Assembly: GCA_020746105.1 (NCBI GenBank)
Contig: JAJGST010000022.1
Coordinates: 1,456,276 to 1,520,275 of the forward strand
Reading direction: 5' to 3'
DNA: 64,000 nt
Source of the DNA: Trogon surrucura
Taxonomy: Eukaryota; Chordata; Aves; Trogoniformes; Trogonidae
Position 1 is the stretch's first letter. Every line of letters begins with the position of its first letter. This document shows positions 18,086-29,395 of this stretch, piece after piece. A program made the position numbers and the translations under genes. Below the pieces are notes generated by a model. That model made no database searches. It saw only the letters and a program-made list of their open reading frames with translations, and was not told where the DNA came from.

Positions 18086-19195
18086 CTAGTTTAAAGAACG
18101 CTCTATGAGTCCCGCCAGCTCATGACCAAGGATCCTTTTTTCCCTTTGTGTCATTTGAACCCCATCTGGTTTCAGTAGACCAGGTGCCCTGTAGATCTCC
18201 CCATGGTTAAAAAATCCAAAGCTAGACCGCTGGCACCACCCCTTTAGCCAAGTATTAATCTGCTGCACTTTGTCAAACCTACCACTATTTTTCCTCATAA
18301 TTGAAGGAATAGAGGCAAACACAACCTGTGCGCCTGACCCTTCTAGCATCCGCCCCAGTGCCCTAAAGTCCCTTTTGATTGCTTCTGGCCATCTCTCTAC
18401 TATCTCATCATTACCGATCTGCATAACCAAAAGCGGGTAATAGTCCGTGGGTTTGACCAGACCAGGAAGCTTCTTGATAACATCCTTAACTCGGGCCCCA
18501 GGGAGGCAGCAGACTTCCCTGGGGGTCGGATCAGGGCGGCAGACAGGGCCCTCTGTTCCCCTCAGGAGGGAGTCTCCAATTACAATTACCCTCATTTTTT
18601 TCTTAAATGAAGAAGCCCTAATGCGTGTATCCGAGCGACTCACCCTAGACAACCCTATGGGTGAACCCTCCACTGACTCTTCCTTTGCCTGGCTCTCATT
18701 GTCTAGAGCCCCATACCTGTTTTGCAGGGGCAACCGGGCAGGTGAGGGAGGCCGGGCAGGGATTTTCCTTCCTCTCCTGGCAGGCACCTGCTTCCACTCC
18801 TCCCTATCCTTTAGGTCCCCCCCTTTTGCCTGATGGCCAGAGGTGGGGGGATATTCAGCTCTTTGCAGAGCTTGCTGCTCGCCATTCAGGACGTGATTCC
18901 ACCGATCTGTCTCTCTCTCTGACTCCCTAATGCTCCTCAGCCTTTCTACTTCCTCCTTCAGCTCAGCCACGAGGCTGAGCAGATCGCTCACCTGGTCACA
19001 TCGGACACAAGTGTCACTTCCACTACCCTCCATGGCCAGTGCCAGGCTCCGGCATTCTCTACAGCCCGAGGCCTGAACACCCACATGCTTACGTGGGGCC
19101 TCTGTCTGGGTGCCCACAGTTTTTCTAACAACCATTGACCTGGTGGCAACCATAGTTGGCTCTACAATACAAAGACTCTCCGGAAAGCTATACAT
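18086..19195 (-). CDS. CR1 ORF1 (nucleic-acid binding, esterase domain), intact
   Basis: 369 codons without a stop. N-terminus: a basic segment with VGTQTE (residues 27-32) and VGVQAS (38-43), then two C-x2-C pairs (CREC, CVRC), followed by a leucine/glutamate-rich helix (DLLSLVAELKEEVERLRSI) that looks like a coiled coil for multimerisation. The middle is charged and basic. The C-terminal half is an SGNH/GDSL-type esterase: VIVIGDSLLRG block with the nucleophile serine, MQIGNDEIVE, and a late DGVQMT block where CR1 relatives place the catalytic D-x-x-H. Here Q replaces the usual H, so esterase activity is doubtful. ORF1 proteins coat the LINE RNA. The start at 19195 is the first ATG; ATG at about 19153 is an alternative. 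Confidence 0.85.
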   Translation of the reverse strand: MYSFPESLCIVEPTMVATRSMVVRKTVGTQTEAPRKHVGVQASGCRECRSLALAMEGSGSDTCVRCDQVSDLLSLVAELKEEVERLRSIRESERETDRWNHVLNGEQQALQRAEYPPTSGHQAKGGDLKDREEWKQVPARRGRKIPARPPSPARLPLQNRYGALDNESQAKEESVEGSPIGLSRVSRSDTRIRASSFKKKMRVIVIGDSLLRGTEGPVCRPDPTPREVCCLPGARVKDVIKKLPGLVKPTDYYPLLVMQIGNDEIVERWPEAIKRDFRALGRMLEGSGAQVVFASIPSIMRKNSGRFDKVQQINTWLKGWCQRSSFGFFNHGEIYRAPGLLKPDGVQMTQREKRILGHELAGLIERSLN

Positions 19196-19560
19196 GGAAT
19201 AGTTTACAGGCCTTTTAAGTACTTGCCTTTTAACAAAGACTTACCCTTTTGTTCGGTGAACAGGAACTAGTCCCTGCCCTCCCCAAGGCTTCTTATACCC
19301 TGAGGACACAGTTAACAGCTGATCACCGTGTTTAAAATCGCCTCGCCGCTGAGGGTGGCTCCGCCCACGCTCTCTCGGGTGTCCGCCCTGGAGCTGCCGG
19401 TGCGGCCTCAGGTGTGGTTGCTGTAGCCGGCTTAGAAAAAGCCCCCCAAAAGCTTTTTGCCAGCCTTTTTTTTTGCTTAGGTTCCTTCCCCAGTGCAGTC
19501 TTACCTGCTCTGAAGCTGGGCTCGACAGCAAAATTTGGTCAGTTCCTCCCCCTAGTGTTA
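19196..19560 (-). promoter_or_regulatory. CR1 5' UTR, probable internal promoter
   Basis: GC-rich and CpG-rich sequence (especially 19320-19400) upstream of ORF1, found in neither of the truncated copies. CR1 transcription is expected to start at the element's own 5' end. No TATA box is evident. Confidence 0.6.
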
Positions 19561-19699
19561 CATTCACTACATCAGATCTTAACTTCCCTTCCCATCTGGG
19601 ATATTACTGCTGGTCAGGAAGACAGAGAAGAAATTTGGATCAATTCCTGCTGTGCTGCTACAGTTATCTGTCTCAGGCATTACTTTATAAGGTCTCTGG

Positions 19700-20122
19700 A
19701 CATTTGGGGACTGGAGCATCTCACATATGAGGAAAGGCTGAAAGAGCTGAGGTTGTTCAGCCTAGAGAAGAGAAAGCTTGGGGGGGATCTCATGAATGTA
19801 TACAAATATCAGAAGGGAGAACACAGAGTAGACAGAACTACATTCTTTTCAGTGGTGTCCAGTGGCAGGACCAGAGACAGTGGGTGCAAAGTAAAACACA
19901 GGAGGTTCCGCCTGGACATCAGGAAACACTTTACTGTGAGAGTGACCAAGCACTGGGACAGGTTGTCCAGAAAGGTTTTGGAGTCTCCCTTCTTAGAGAT
20001 AATGCAAAGGCCATCTGGACATAGTCCTGGGCAACTGTCTCTTAAGTGTCCCTGCTTGAGTAGGGGAGTTGGACCAGAAGACCTCCAGAGGTGCCTTCAA
20101 CCCCTAACCATTCTGTGATCCC
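19700..20122 (+). mobile_element. Old CR1 3' fragment
   Basis: RT C-terminal region ([26 protein letters not shown]) through the 3' UTR end near CCATTCTGTGATCC. It is more diverged than the neighbouring CR1 and on the opposite strand. One frame stays open for about 230 codons but carries no full domain. Confidence 0.85.
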
Positions 20123-20436
20123 CACAGCATTTGTCTCCACACATCACTCTGATATCCAGGATCTTTCCCCACTTTCAGTATGTTCACTCATCTTCCCCCC
20201 TACATTCCCCCCTCCCCTCAACACCACTTTGTCTTTTTGAGAACCTTTCTTTTTGGCACCAGCTTGTCTTTCCTGAACTCCAAGGCCCTGTTCTTCCCAA
20301 TCTAAATAGTCTGGGTGCAGAAGCACAATATGTGATCAGCCTCCTAATCAGTGGTTCTTTCTCATGTCTATTAATCGGAGGATGCAGGGTATGTCACTGA
20401 TGATGAGTCCGGGTGTCATCAAAGTTTCTGATCACC
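20123..20436. other. No feature seen
   Basis: C/T-rich sequence between a CR1 end and LTR D. I see no coding, RNA or repeat signature. Confidence 0.5.
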
Positions 20437-20637
20437 TGTGGTAATTCAAGCCGACTGGGACAAAGAACCACATGGTCTCCAACTCACTCCTTCCCCCATC
20501 ACTATTTTCACAGTGATGTGGAGAGAGACGATTTCAACTAAAAAGGCTCAAGGGTTTGAGATTAAGGATAGGGAAGGTAAGAATCTACCATTTAAGATGA
20601 CAGGTAAAGAACCAGAGCGACTTGGGGAGAAAAACTG

Positions 20638-21451
20638 TGGCGGGTTAGGGCTGGGCCAGCCACTAACACGGACAGATGGTCTCTAACCCCCTCTTCCCCC
20701 CCCCAAACGGGAAGAGAAAAGGGAATGAGGCAGAGAGACTTACGGATTAGAGGAGAAAAAAAAATAGAACAGCTTTAATGAAAATAATAGGAATAATGGT
20801 AAAAAGATAAAAGTAAAGAATTATATACAACTATAGATAGTAGCCCGATATCAAACCCGACTCCCTCCCCCAATAGAAATCACCACTGGTGCTGCAGAGC
20901 AGGAGGCACTGGGGAAGCCCCAGGCTCAGTGGAGGCGGGGAGCTGGATACAGGGAGCTGGATTCGGGAACTCAGGATCCGGATCAAAATCAGGAGGTCAG
21001 ATGGAGTCCTCTCTGGACACCAACCATTGCAGAAAAAGGGCGAACAAAAGGCAAAAGGGACGAAACTCTCGTGATCACTCAATTTATACTAGATATGACA
21101 TATATGGAATGGAATACTCTCGTTGGTCACCTGTCCTGTCTATTACCCCCCGGAGGTGCAACCTTTTACTTCCTTGTGCCCCCTCTTACTACCCAGCACC
21201 TCCAGCGTGGCACACAAGAGCCAGCAGTGGCCTTGGTCACTAGAGGAATAAGTATCAGCCAGAGCCTTTCTGCATCCCAGTCCCAGGCAGTAACTGTAAA
21301 CATCAGGTGTTATCACTGCCAGTAGCAGACACTGTCTGCAAAAAACATGCTACTGACTTCAGAACATGCAGCCCTTTTAGAAGACACTAAACTGGAAAGT
21401 AAAAATCACTAAACAGGACTGGGTTTTTAGCTAAACCCAGGATAAAAACAT
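20638..21451 (-). mobile_element. Solo LTR, family E (about 0.81 kb), inside LTR D
   Basis: Plus strand starts TGTGGCGGGTTAGG. On the minus strand there is TAGTATAAATTGAG (about 21083-21097, TATA) and CATTAAAGCTG (poly(A) signal variant near 20775), so it reads leftward. AAAAAC occurs on both sides, a possible six-base duplication, but the left end of the sense strand is then not TG. Related pieces are at 13.98-15.0, 36.9-37.27, 39.33-39.69 and 62.4-62.6 kb. Confidence 0.75.
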
Positions 21452-21844
21452 AGATTTAGATTTAATTCACCACCATTTATGAAGTAGGAAAGTAGGAATG
21501 CATCAACAAATATGACTTGATCTTAAATACCCTTCGCCCCCCCTCACCCCTCCCATCTTCCTGGCTACCTTCTTCCCCCTATCAGTGCAAGGGGGGTAGG
21601 GGGTGGAGGGTGCGGTCCATCTGGCCACTACTCATTTTCCATGGCAGCTCCTCCTTGAGAAAGAGGGCTCCTCGAAGTCTCTCCTTCCTGCCACGTGGTG
21701 TCCACCTCACAGGAAGCAATCCTCTTTCGCCTCGTGAGTGTGAGTCCATCGGGGCCACAGGTTGCTTCGGGCACATCCCCCACTGATTCTCGGTCTCTCT
21801 TCCCTCCCACATGAGGTTCTGCACCGATGCATGCTGAATGTTCT

Positions 21845-22276
21845 TGTCGCGGAGCGCTGGGAGAAACGAGCAAGTAGTTTGCTTTTAAGTCTCATTTATT
21901 GCTTTGTTTTTGCGTCTTTTATAGTCTGTGGTTAAAACTTTAAGCAACATTAGCTATAACTGATTGGTTAAAACAAACAAAGAAATCATATATGATTGGT
22001 GAATACAATTCTGGCGAACATAGAAACAGAAAACAGGATACAGAGCGTGATAAAAAACAGGATCTGGTACATCTCACAAAGCCGCAGACAGATGTCAAGA
22101 TAAGGCGCAAACATCCTTAAAGCAGAGCTTTTCCTTCCTTCTTTTGTTTCTTCTAACGCCAAGACAACTTCATCTTGTTCCCTTGTGCTTTTCCATCTGT
22201 GAGCTGTATCACTTGCAGCGTGTCAGCCGACTCATGATCTCGGTCATGTAACCACTCTTTTGCAAGACTCTCCACA
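21845..22276 (-). mobile_element. Solo LTR, family F (432 bp), inside LTR D
   Basis: TGTCGCGG to CTCTCCACA, flanked by TGTTCT at 21839-21844 and 22277-22282, a perfect six-base target duplication. Minus strand has TATAAAAGACGC (near 21920) and then AATAAA (21895-21900). No other copy is present in this window. Confidence 0.9.
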
Positions 22277-22730
22277 TGTTCTCATCACCATCAGTCCCCC
22301 CAACTGTCAGGCAATCACCTTCCTTCCATCTCAACCACCATGGACTTCAGGGAAAGGTTCTGCTCCAGCAGCCTACTCCCTCTCCTTCTCCTCAGGGACT
22401 CTTCTCCCCCTCTCTCTTCTCAGGGACTCTTCTCCACCTCTTTCTTCTTAGGGCTATGTTCCTTTGTTGTCCTCTCACCTCCCCCTCCTCCAGCAGAAAA
22501 ACTCCCCAACATTAAAGACAGGATAGCTCAAAACAAGACAAAACCAAAAGAGAGAAAGAAAGAACAATGGGGTCACCTCTTAAATACCTTGATCAGAGAG
22601 GCACTGATTGGCCTGGCCCCAGCCAGAGGCAGGTCTAACTCTACCTGGGGATGGGAGAGGCTCTCGAAGTTTTGCATGAGTCTATCCCCACTTTTTTACA
22701 AAAAAATCCATCAGACTCAAATCCATGACA

Positions 22731-23184
22731 CCAGCCTATACTAGTTGCAGCTAGCAAGTAGCAAGCTTCCACTTGAGAGTCCAAAAGTTTAATTTCAGAC
22801 ATTCATCCACATATACACCCAATTATCTGCTGCCTTTTAGCATTCACAACTTGAACTACAACAGGGTGGTAAGGGAGGTAGAGAAAAGCATGGCTGAGCT
22901 CCCCCAAGAATCTGGACATCCTTTCTCTGGTATGCCATCTGACACCTCTCTAGGGTGATAGTCAGGTCTGAGAGCTACCCCAGCCTCTGGGGTGTGTCCA
23001 CCCTGGCCATCTCATCTTTGAGGGCCTCAGTCAGCCCTATCCTCTAGCAAGCCATGAGGATTCACTCTTCCCACACAGTTTCCATGGCCAACTTCATAAA
23101 CTATATAGTCAGCAGCCAGTTGGCTCCCCTGCCAGCTCCAGAAGAGCAACTAGGTCATTAGGATTCTGGAGCATGGGGTGACTG
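22731..23184. other. No feature seen
   Basis: About 450 bp of mixed sequence between LTR D and an old CR1. No open frame of note and no repeat recognised. Confidence 0.5.
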
Positions 23185-26100
23185 TGCTTCAAATGAGGGG
23201 TGAACCAGTCTAGGGCCATTCCTGAAAGCTGGAAGATAATTGAAAGGGCTTTAAACTAGGTTCAAAGGGGGAAGGAAATAAAACCAGGCTCACAACAGAT
23301 GAGCCAAGGGGAAGCATCCCAGTGTTGGGGTTGAAACTGATAACCCAGCTCAAATGCATCTACACCAATGCATGCAATAAGGGCAATAAGCAGAAGGAGC
23401 AGGAAGCCACTGTGCAAGATATCTATGACATAGTCACCACTGCGCTCAGTGGGCAAATAGACCAAACCAACCAGAACGGTAACAGATGGTCCTCAACTAA
23501 GTCTCTGAAGTGTCTGTGTATCAATGCAAAGAAGCAAGGGGAATAAGCGGGATCAACTAGAAATTTGGGCACAGTCGCAGAGCTACAAACTCATTGTAAT
23601 TACAGAGACATGGTGGGATAGCTCACATGACTGGAATGTGGTAATGGATGACTATGTACTTTTTAGTGTGGTGAGCTGAAAGGCATGGACTCAGCTCTTG
23701 AGAGAAGCTAAGACAAAGTTTATCAGCAAGAAGCAGTATTTATGGATTACAAACAGGAGTTCAGACTATGCAGCCAGGATTGTTATTCGCTCATGTACTA
23801 CTTCAGTCATTCTCTCATCACACAGGGAGAACAGATGTTCCCAGGTCTGTTTTGATCATACTCTCCCATTTACTCCCATGCACATCTTGTGTACAAGAAG
23901 GGTCTTATCTGAGCGTTCTCACAAGCAAACTCCCAACATGAGCTGTACTCAGCTGGTCAGGGTCTCTTTTCATTATTAGCAAGAGTTATGTACTTGTTTA
24001 GAAAAGAGCTCAAGGATGAAAGTCTTAATTCTGCAACGCAGTGCTGCCGGCACAGCTAGATGTGAAATGTAGGGTATCCGCATTTCAGGAAGGATAGACT
24101 GACAAGGCGAGGTGATGGAGTTGCTCTTTATGTGGGTAAGCAACTAGAATGCATTGAGCTAAACCCAGGGAAGATAATGAAAGTGTTAAAAGCTTAAGGG
24201 TAAGAATTAAGGGACATACAAACACTGGAGATACTGTTGTGGGTGTATACTACAGACCACCAAACCAAGAAGTTGTTGACAAGGCCTTCTACAGGCAACT
24301 GAAAGTAGCCTCAAGATTACATGCCCTGATGCTCATGGGTGACTTCAGTGACCCTGATATTAGTTGGAAAGATGACACAGCCAAGCATAAGCACTAAAAA
24401 GGTTCCTGCAGAGCATTAATGACAACTTTCTGCTGGAAGTGGTTGAAGAACCAACGAGGAGAGGGGCAGTGCTGGACCTTGTATTAACAAAGAAGTTAAG
24501 GTTGGGGGCAGTCTTGGCTATAGTGACCACGACATGTTAGAGTTTAATATTGTTAGGGAAAGAAGAAGGGTAATAAGTAAAATTTCTATCCTGACTTTAA
24601 GAGGGTTGACTTTGTCCTCTTCAAAGATCTAGAAGGTAGGGGGGCACAAGAGAGCTGGTCAATATTCAAAGTATACTTCCACCAAGTGCAAGATAAATGT
24701 ATTCCCTTGAAAAAAAACATCAAGTAGAGGAGGCAGAAGACCTGCATGGATAAGCAAGGAGCTCCTGGAAAAACTCAAATGGAAGAGGAAAATTTACAAT
24801 ATGTGGAAAAAGGGTCTGGTTAATTGGGAGGATTATAGAAATGTGGCCAGAGTATATAGAGACTCAACAAGAAAGGCCAAGGCTCTCTTGGAATTTAGTC
24901 TGGCTAGGGAAGTGAAAGAAAACAAGAAAAATTTCTTCAAGTACATCAATGAGGAAAGGAAGAGTAAGGAAAAAGTGGGTCCCTGCTAAATGAGGTGGGA
25001 GATATGGTAACAGAGGAAGCAGAGATGGCAGAACTACTGAATGCCTTCTTTGCCTCAGTCTTTACTCCTAAGGCCAGCCCTCAGGAATTCCAGTCCCTAG
25101 AAGTAAGGGAGCAAAACCGGAGCGAGGATGATTCTCCACTGGTCAGTGAGGACTGGGTTAGAGAACTATTACAAAAGCTGAAAATACACAAACCCATGGG
25201 CCCCTAGAGGGTGCATCCATGTGTGCTGAGAGAGTTGGCTGATGTTGTGGCTGAGCCACTCTCCATCATCTCTGAAAAATCATGGGAAACGGGAGAGGTG
25301 CCTGAGGACTGGAAGAAAGCCAATGTCACTTCAGTCTTCAGAAAGGGCAAGAAGGAGGACCCTGGCAACTACCAGGCCAGTCAGCTTCACCTCCATCCCT
25401 GGGAAGGTGATGGAGCAGCTCATTTTGAAGGCCATCTGTAATCAATTGGAAGAAAAGAAGATTATGAGGAGTAGCCAGCATGGATTTACCAAGGGGAAAT
25501 CTTGCCTGACTGATGTGATATCCTTCTATGAAGGTGTGACCAAATGGGTAGATGAAGGGAGAGCAGTGGATGTCATATACCCTGACTTCTGTAAGGCTTT
25601 TGACACTGTCCCCCATAACATCCTCGTAGGAAAACTCAAGAAATGTGGGATAGATGATTGGACTGTGAGGTGGATGGTTAAATGGCTCAGCAACAGAGTT
25701 CAGAGGGTTGTAATCAGCAGCACAGAGTCAAGTCTACACCACGTGTGGTCAGTGGTGTTTCCCAGGGATAAGTGTTGGGTCCAGTTTTGTTCAATATTTT
25801 CATCAACGACCTGGATGAGGGGATAGAGTGCACCCTCAGCAAGTTCGCTGGGAGGGGTGGCTGACACACAGGAAGCCTGTGCTGCTATCCAACGAGATCT
25901 GGACAGGCTGGAGAGCTGGGCAAAGGGGAACCTCATGAAGTTCAATAAGGACAAGTGTAGAGTCCTGCATCTGGGGAGGAATAACACCAGGCACCAGCAC
26001 AGATTAGGGGATGTCCTGCTGGAAAACAGCCCCATGGAGAAAGACCTTGGAGTTCTAGTGGACAGGAAGTTGTCCATGGGTCAGCAATATGCCCTTGTGG

Positions 26101-26235
26101 CCAAGAGGGCCAATGGGATCCTGGGGTGCATTAAGAAAAGTGTGTCCAGCAGGTCTAGGGAGGTTCTCCTCTCCCTCTACTCTGCCCTGGTGAGATCGCA
26201 CCTGGAATCCTGTGTCCAGTTTTGGGCTCACCAGG
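23185..26235 (+). pseudogene. Old CR1 ORF2, endonuclease to RT, interrupted by LTR B
   Basis: A decayed CR1. The EN start appears twice in slightly different form (LKCIYTNACNKGNKQ near 23350 and LKCLCINAKKQG near 23510), suggesting a local duplication or two CR1 pieces. After LTR B (23667-24082) the EN continues (YYRPPNQ and MGDFSDPDIS regions near 24250-24360), then the linker (24801-25207), RT ([32 protein letters not shown]) and thumb ([15 protein letters not shown]). It ends at about 26235 inside VQFWAHQV. Many stops and frameshifts; the FADD box is deleted near 25850. Confidence 0.88.
23667..24082 (-). mobile_element. Solo LTR, family B (416 bp)
   Basis: TGTGGTGAG to TATCCGCA on the plus strand, flanked by TTTTAG (23661-23666) and TTTCAG (24083-24088), a six-base duplication with one change. 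Its reverse complement matches the LTR at 62997-63439 and the fragment inside the LTR-A provirus. Confidence 0.9.
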
Positions 26236-28573
26236 TCTAGAGAGACAGGGATCTACCGGACCTGCTGTTTACAAACAGGGAATGTCCGATAGGAGATGTG
26301 ATGGTTGGAGGGTGTCTTGGGCACAGCGACCATGAACTGATAAAGTTTTCTATACTTGGAGATGCCAGGAAGGGGTGCAGCAAAGGTACTATTTTGGACT
26401 TCAGTAGGGCTGATTTTAACTTGTTTAGCACTCTTATTGCCAGAGTTCCTTGAGAATCGATACTGAGGGGTTTGGGAGTCCAGGAAGGCTGCACGCTCCT
26501 GAAGGCTGCACGCTCCTGAAGTCTCAGGAGCAGGTCATCCCCATTAGCCATAAATCCAGCTGGAGGCATAGACGACTCGCCTGGCTTAACAGGGAGCTTT
26601 GGCTGGCACTCAGGGAGAAAAAGAGGTTTTATGGCCTTTGGAAAAAAGGGCAGGCAACTCACAATGACTACAAAAATGTTGTGAGGCTATGTAGGAAAAA
26701 AATTAGAAGCTCCAAAGCCCAGCTTGAAGTTCATCTGGCCTCTATGGGTAAGGATAATAAGAAAAGTTTCTATAAATGTATTAACAACAAAACAAAGGTC
26801 AAGGAGATCCTCCATCCCCTGTTAGATGCGAGAGGAGGAATAGTGACATCAGACGAGGAAAAGGCTGAAGTACTTAATGACTTCTTTGCCTCAGTCTTTA
26901 TCAACAGGGACAGTTATATAGAGGGAATCTAACTCCCTAAGCTAGGAGACTGGGACTGGGAGCAGGAAGACCCCCCCCCCATTCCAGCAGGAAACGATCG
27001 GTGACCTGCTGTAACATTTAAATGTACACAAGTCTATGGGGCCAGATGGAATGCACCCAAGAGTGCTGAAGGAGCTGGCAGCAGTGATCACCAAGCCACT
27101 CTCCATCATTTATCAGCAGTCCTGGCTGACTGGACAGGTCCCACCAGATTGGAAGTCAGCTGATGTTACCCCCATATATAAGAAGGGACGGAAGGACGAT
27201 CCAGGGAATTACAGGCCTATCAGGCCTTTGGTCCCCGGAAAGCTGATGCAGCAGATCATCCTGAGCTGTATTATGAGGCACATGCAGGACAATCAGGTTA
27301 TCAGGCCCAGTCAGCACAGGTTCATGAAGGGCAGGTCCTGTTTGACTAATCTGATCTCCTTCTAGGACAGGGTAACCTGCTTACTGGATGAAGGAAAGGC
27401 TGTGGATGTTGTCTACCTTGACTTTAGCAAGGCATTTGACACAGTTTCCCACAGCATTCTCCTAGAAAAGCTGGCTGCCCATGGCCTGGATGGGCATATT
27501 CTTGCCTGGATTAGGAACTGGTTAGACGGCCGGGTCCAAAGAGTTGTGGTTAATGGAGTTAAATGCAGCTGGCGGCTGGTCACGAGTGATGTCCCCCAGG
27601 GCTCAGTCCTGGGACCACTCCTGTTTAACAACTTTATCAATGACCTGGATGAGGGGATGGAGCACACCCTCAGTAAGTTTGCAGATGACACAAAACTGGG
27701 AGGAAATGTCGATCTGCTGGAAGGTAGAGAGGTTCTTCAGAGAGATTTGGACAGGCTGGATCGCTGAGCCAAGGCCAATCACATGAGTTTCAATAAGACC
27801 AAATGTCGGGTCCTGCACCTTGGCCACAACAACCCCCAGCAGCGCTACAGGCTTGGACAGGAGTGGCTGGAGAGTTGCCAGGCAGACAGGGACCTGGGGG
27901 TGTTGATGGACAGACGGCTGAACATGAGGCAGCAGTGTGCCCAGGTGACCAAGAAGACCAACGGCATCCTGGCTTGTATTAGGAATAGTGTGGCCAGTAG
28001 GACCAGGGAAGTGATTGTGCCCCTGTACTGGGCACTGGTGAGGCTGCACCTCAAGCACTGTGTGCAGTTCTGGGCTCCACAATACAGGAAGGACATTGAG
28101 GTGCTGGAGAAGGTACAGAGAAGGGCAACCAGAATGATTAGGGGACTAGAGGGTAAGTCTTCTGAAGAGAGGCTTCGGTAGCTGGGGCTGTTCAGCCTGG
28201 AGAAGAGGAAACTGAAGGGAGACCTTATGACTCTCTGCAGCTACCCGAAAGGCAGCTGTAGTGAGATGAGTGTTGGCCTCTTCTCCCTAGTGAATAGCGA
28301 TAGGATAGGACAAGAGGGAACAGGTTCAAGTTGCACCAGGGGAAGTTTAGATTGGATATTAAGAAAAACTTCTTTACCGAAAGGGTAGTGAAGCATTGGG
28401 ATGGGTTACTGAGGGAGGTGGGGAGGTGGTGGAGTCACCATTCCTATATGTGTTTAAGAAACGGCTGGATGTGGCACTTGAGGAGATGGTTTAGTGTTAG
28501 GGTGGTGTAGGGCTGTAGGTTGGACTTGATGATCTTAAGGTCCTTTCCAACCTTGATGTTTCTATGATTCTAC
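26236..28573 (+). pseudogene. CR1 ORF2 of another subfamily
   Basis: It begins in the EN end (a GHSDHE-like block near 26320), continues with the linker (26560-26930), RT ([70 protein letters not shown]) and C-terminal blocks ([14 protein letters not shown]). The 3' UTR ends in TTTCTATGATTCTA at 28573. Stops at 27363 and elsewhere break it. Distinct wording such as [16 protein letters not shown] marks a different subfamily from the 15-kb copy. A short duplicated phrase (AGGCTGCACGCTCCTGA, twice near 26485-26520) is a local tandem duplication. Confidence 0.9.
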
Positions 28574-29395
28574 GGAGAGAGTCCAAGAGAGAGCTATGAG
28601 GATGATTAAGGGACGTGAACATCTCTCCTATGAGGAAAGAGTGGGAGAAATGGGGCTGTTGAGTCTTGAGAAGAGAAGGCTCAGAGAGGATCTTATTAAT
28701 GTGTATAAATATCTGAGGGGTGAGTGTTAAGAGGAAGGAGCCAGTCTATTTTTGGTGGTGCCTGGTAATAGGATGTAGAGGAATTTCTTGTGGAGCAGAG
28801 GTGCGGTATAACTTTAAAAGTGTGGACAACCCAGCGTAGGCCTAAACAGAGGCTCTGTCCTTGAAGCTGCCTTGGAACACAGGGAGGAGGAGGTTTTATC
28901 TGTTTTGTGAGAGCTTTGCGAGATGCTTGGCGGGAGGTGCTGGCCCCGGGGGGAGAAGAGGGGGTGATAGCCGCCTGCATAGTGGAATGGCACTGCCCAA
29001 TAAAACGCTGGCGCGTGTAAACCTGTAACCGACCAACTCTGTGAAGGGGCAGGCGCGGGGACACTGCTGAACTGTATATATTGAGCTGTCCGGAGCAATA
29101 AAGGGAGGACGATCTGTAGCCATATTGGTGTGATGATCGTTAACTTGGCCGGCTCGCCGAAGGGACCCTCTTCAATAGGACAAGGAATAATGGGTATAAC
29201 CTAGAACATAGGAAGTTCCACCTCAACATGAGGAGAAATTTATTTACCATGAGGATGATGGAGCACTGGAAAAGGCTGCCCAGAGAGATTTTGGAGTCTC
29301 CTTTTCTGTAGACTTTCAAAATCTACCTGGATGCTTTCCTGTGTGGCCTGCCCTAGGTGATCCTGCTCTGGCAGGGAGGTTGGACCAGATGATTA
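28574..29395 (+). mobile_element. CR1 3' fragment split by LTR A
   Basis: RT C-terminal blocks from the ERVQERAMRMIKG region, then LTR A (28774-29174), then the terminal codons and 3' UTR up to the GGTTGGACCAGATGA end. Heavily mutated. Confidence 0.85.
28774..29174 (+). mobile_element. Solo LTR, family A (401 bp)
   Basis: TGTAGAGG to CCTCTTCA, flanked by ATAGGA at 28768-28773 and 29175-29180, a perfect six-base duplication. It differs from the LTRs of the 10.3-kb provirus at roughly ten positions by eye. Formed by recombination between the two LTRs of a lost provirus. Confidence 0.94.

Larger units (their letters stand above)
15110..19560 (-). mobile_element. Near full-length CR1 LINE
   Basis: About 4.45 kb on the minus strand: 5' UTR (19560-19196), ORF1 (19195-18086), ORF2 (18083-15194) and a short 3' UTR ending in ATTCTATG-like units at 15110-15130. 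Similar words ACATTTCA (about 15100) and ACATTCA (about 19560) may be a decayed target duplication. It is one of the two longest CR1 copies here and the only one with an intact ORF1. ORF2 is broken by two frame changes and so is inactive as read. Confidence 0.93.
20437..22730 (-). mobile_element. LTR D copy, interrupted by LTR E and LTR F
   Basis: LTR D starts TGTGGTAATTCAAGCC on the plus strand and ends AAATCCATGACA. The parts 20437-20637, 21452-21838 and 22283-22730 align with the D copies at 47.05-50.24 and 62.7-64.0 kb. The element would be about 1.05 kb without inserts. Adjacent CACC and CCAG do not match, so no target duplication supports the ends. Minus orientation is inferred from the shared layout. 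Confidence 0.75.

Noticed and set aside
20437-22730. Target duplication for this LTR D copy
   Set aside because: CACC and CCAG do not match; the D boundaries rest on the 47-kb copy instead.
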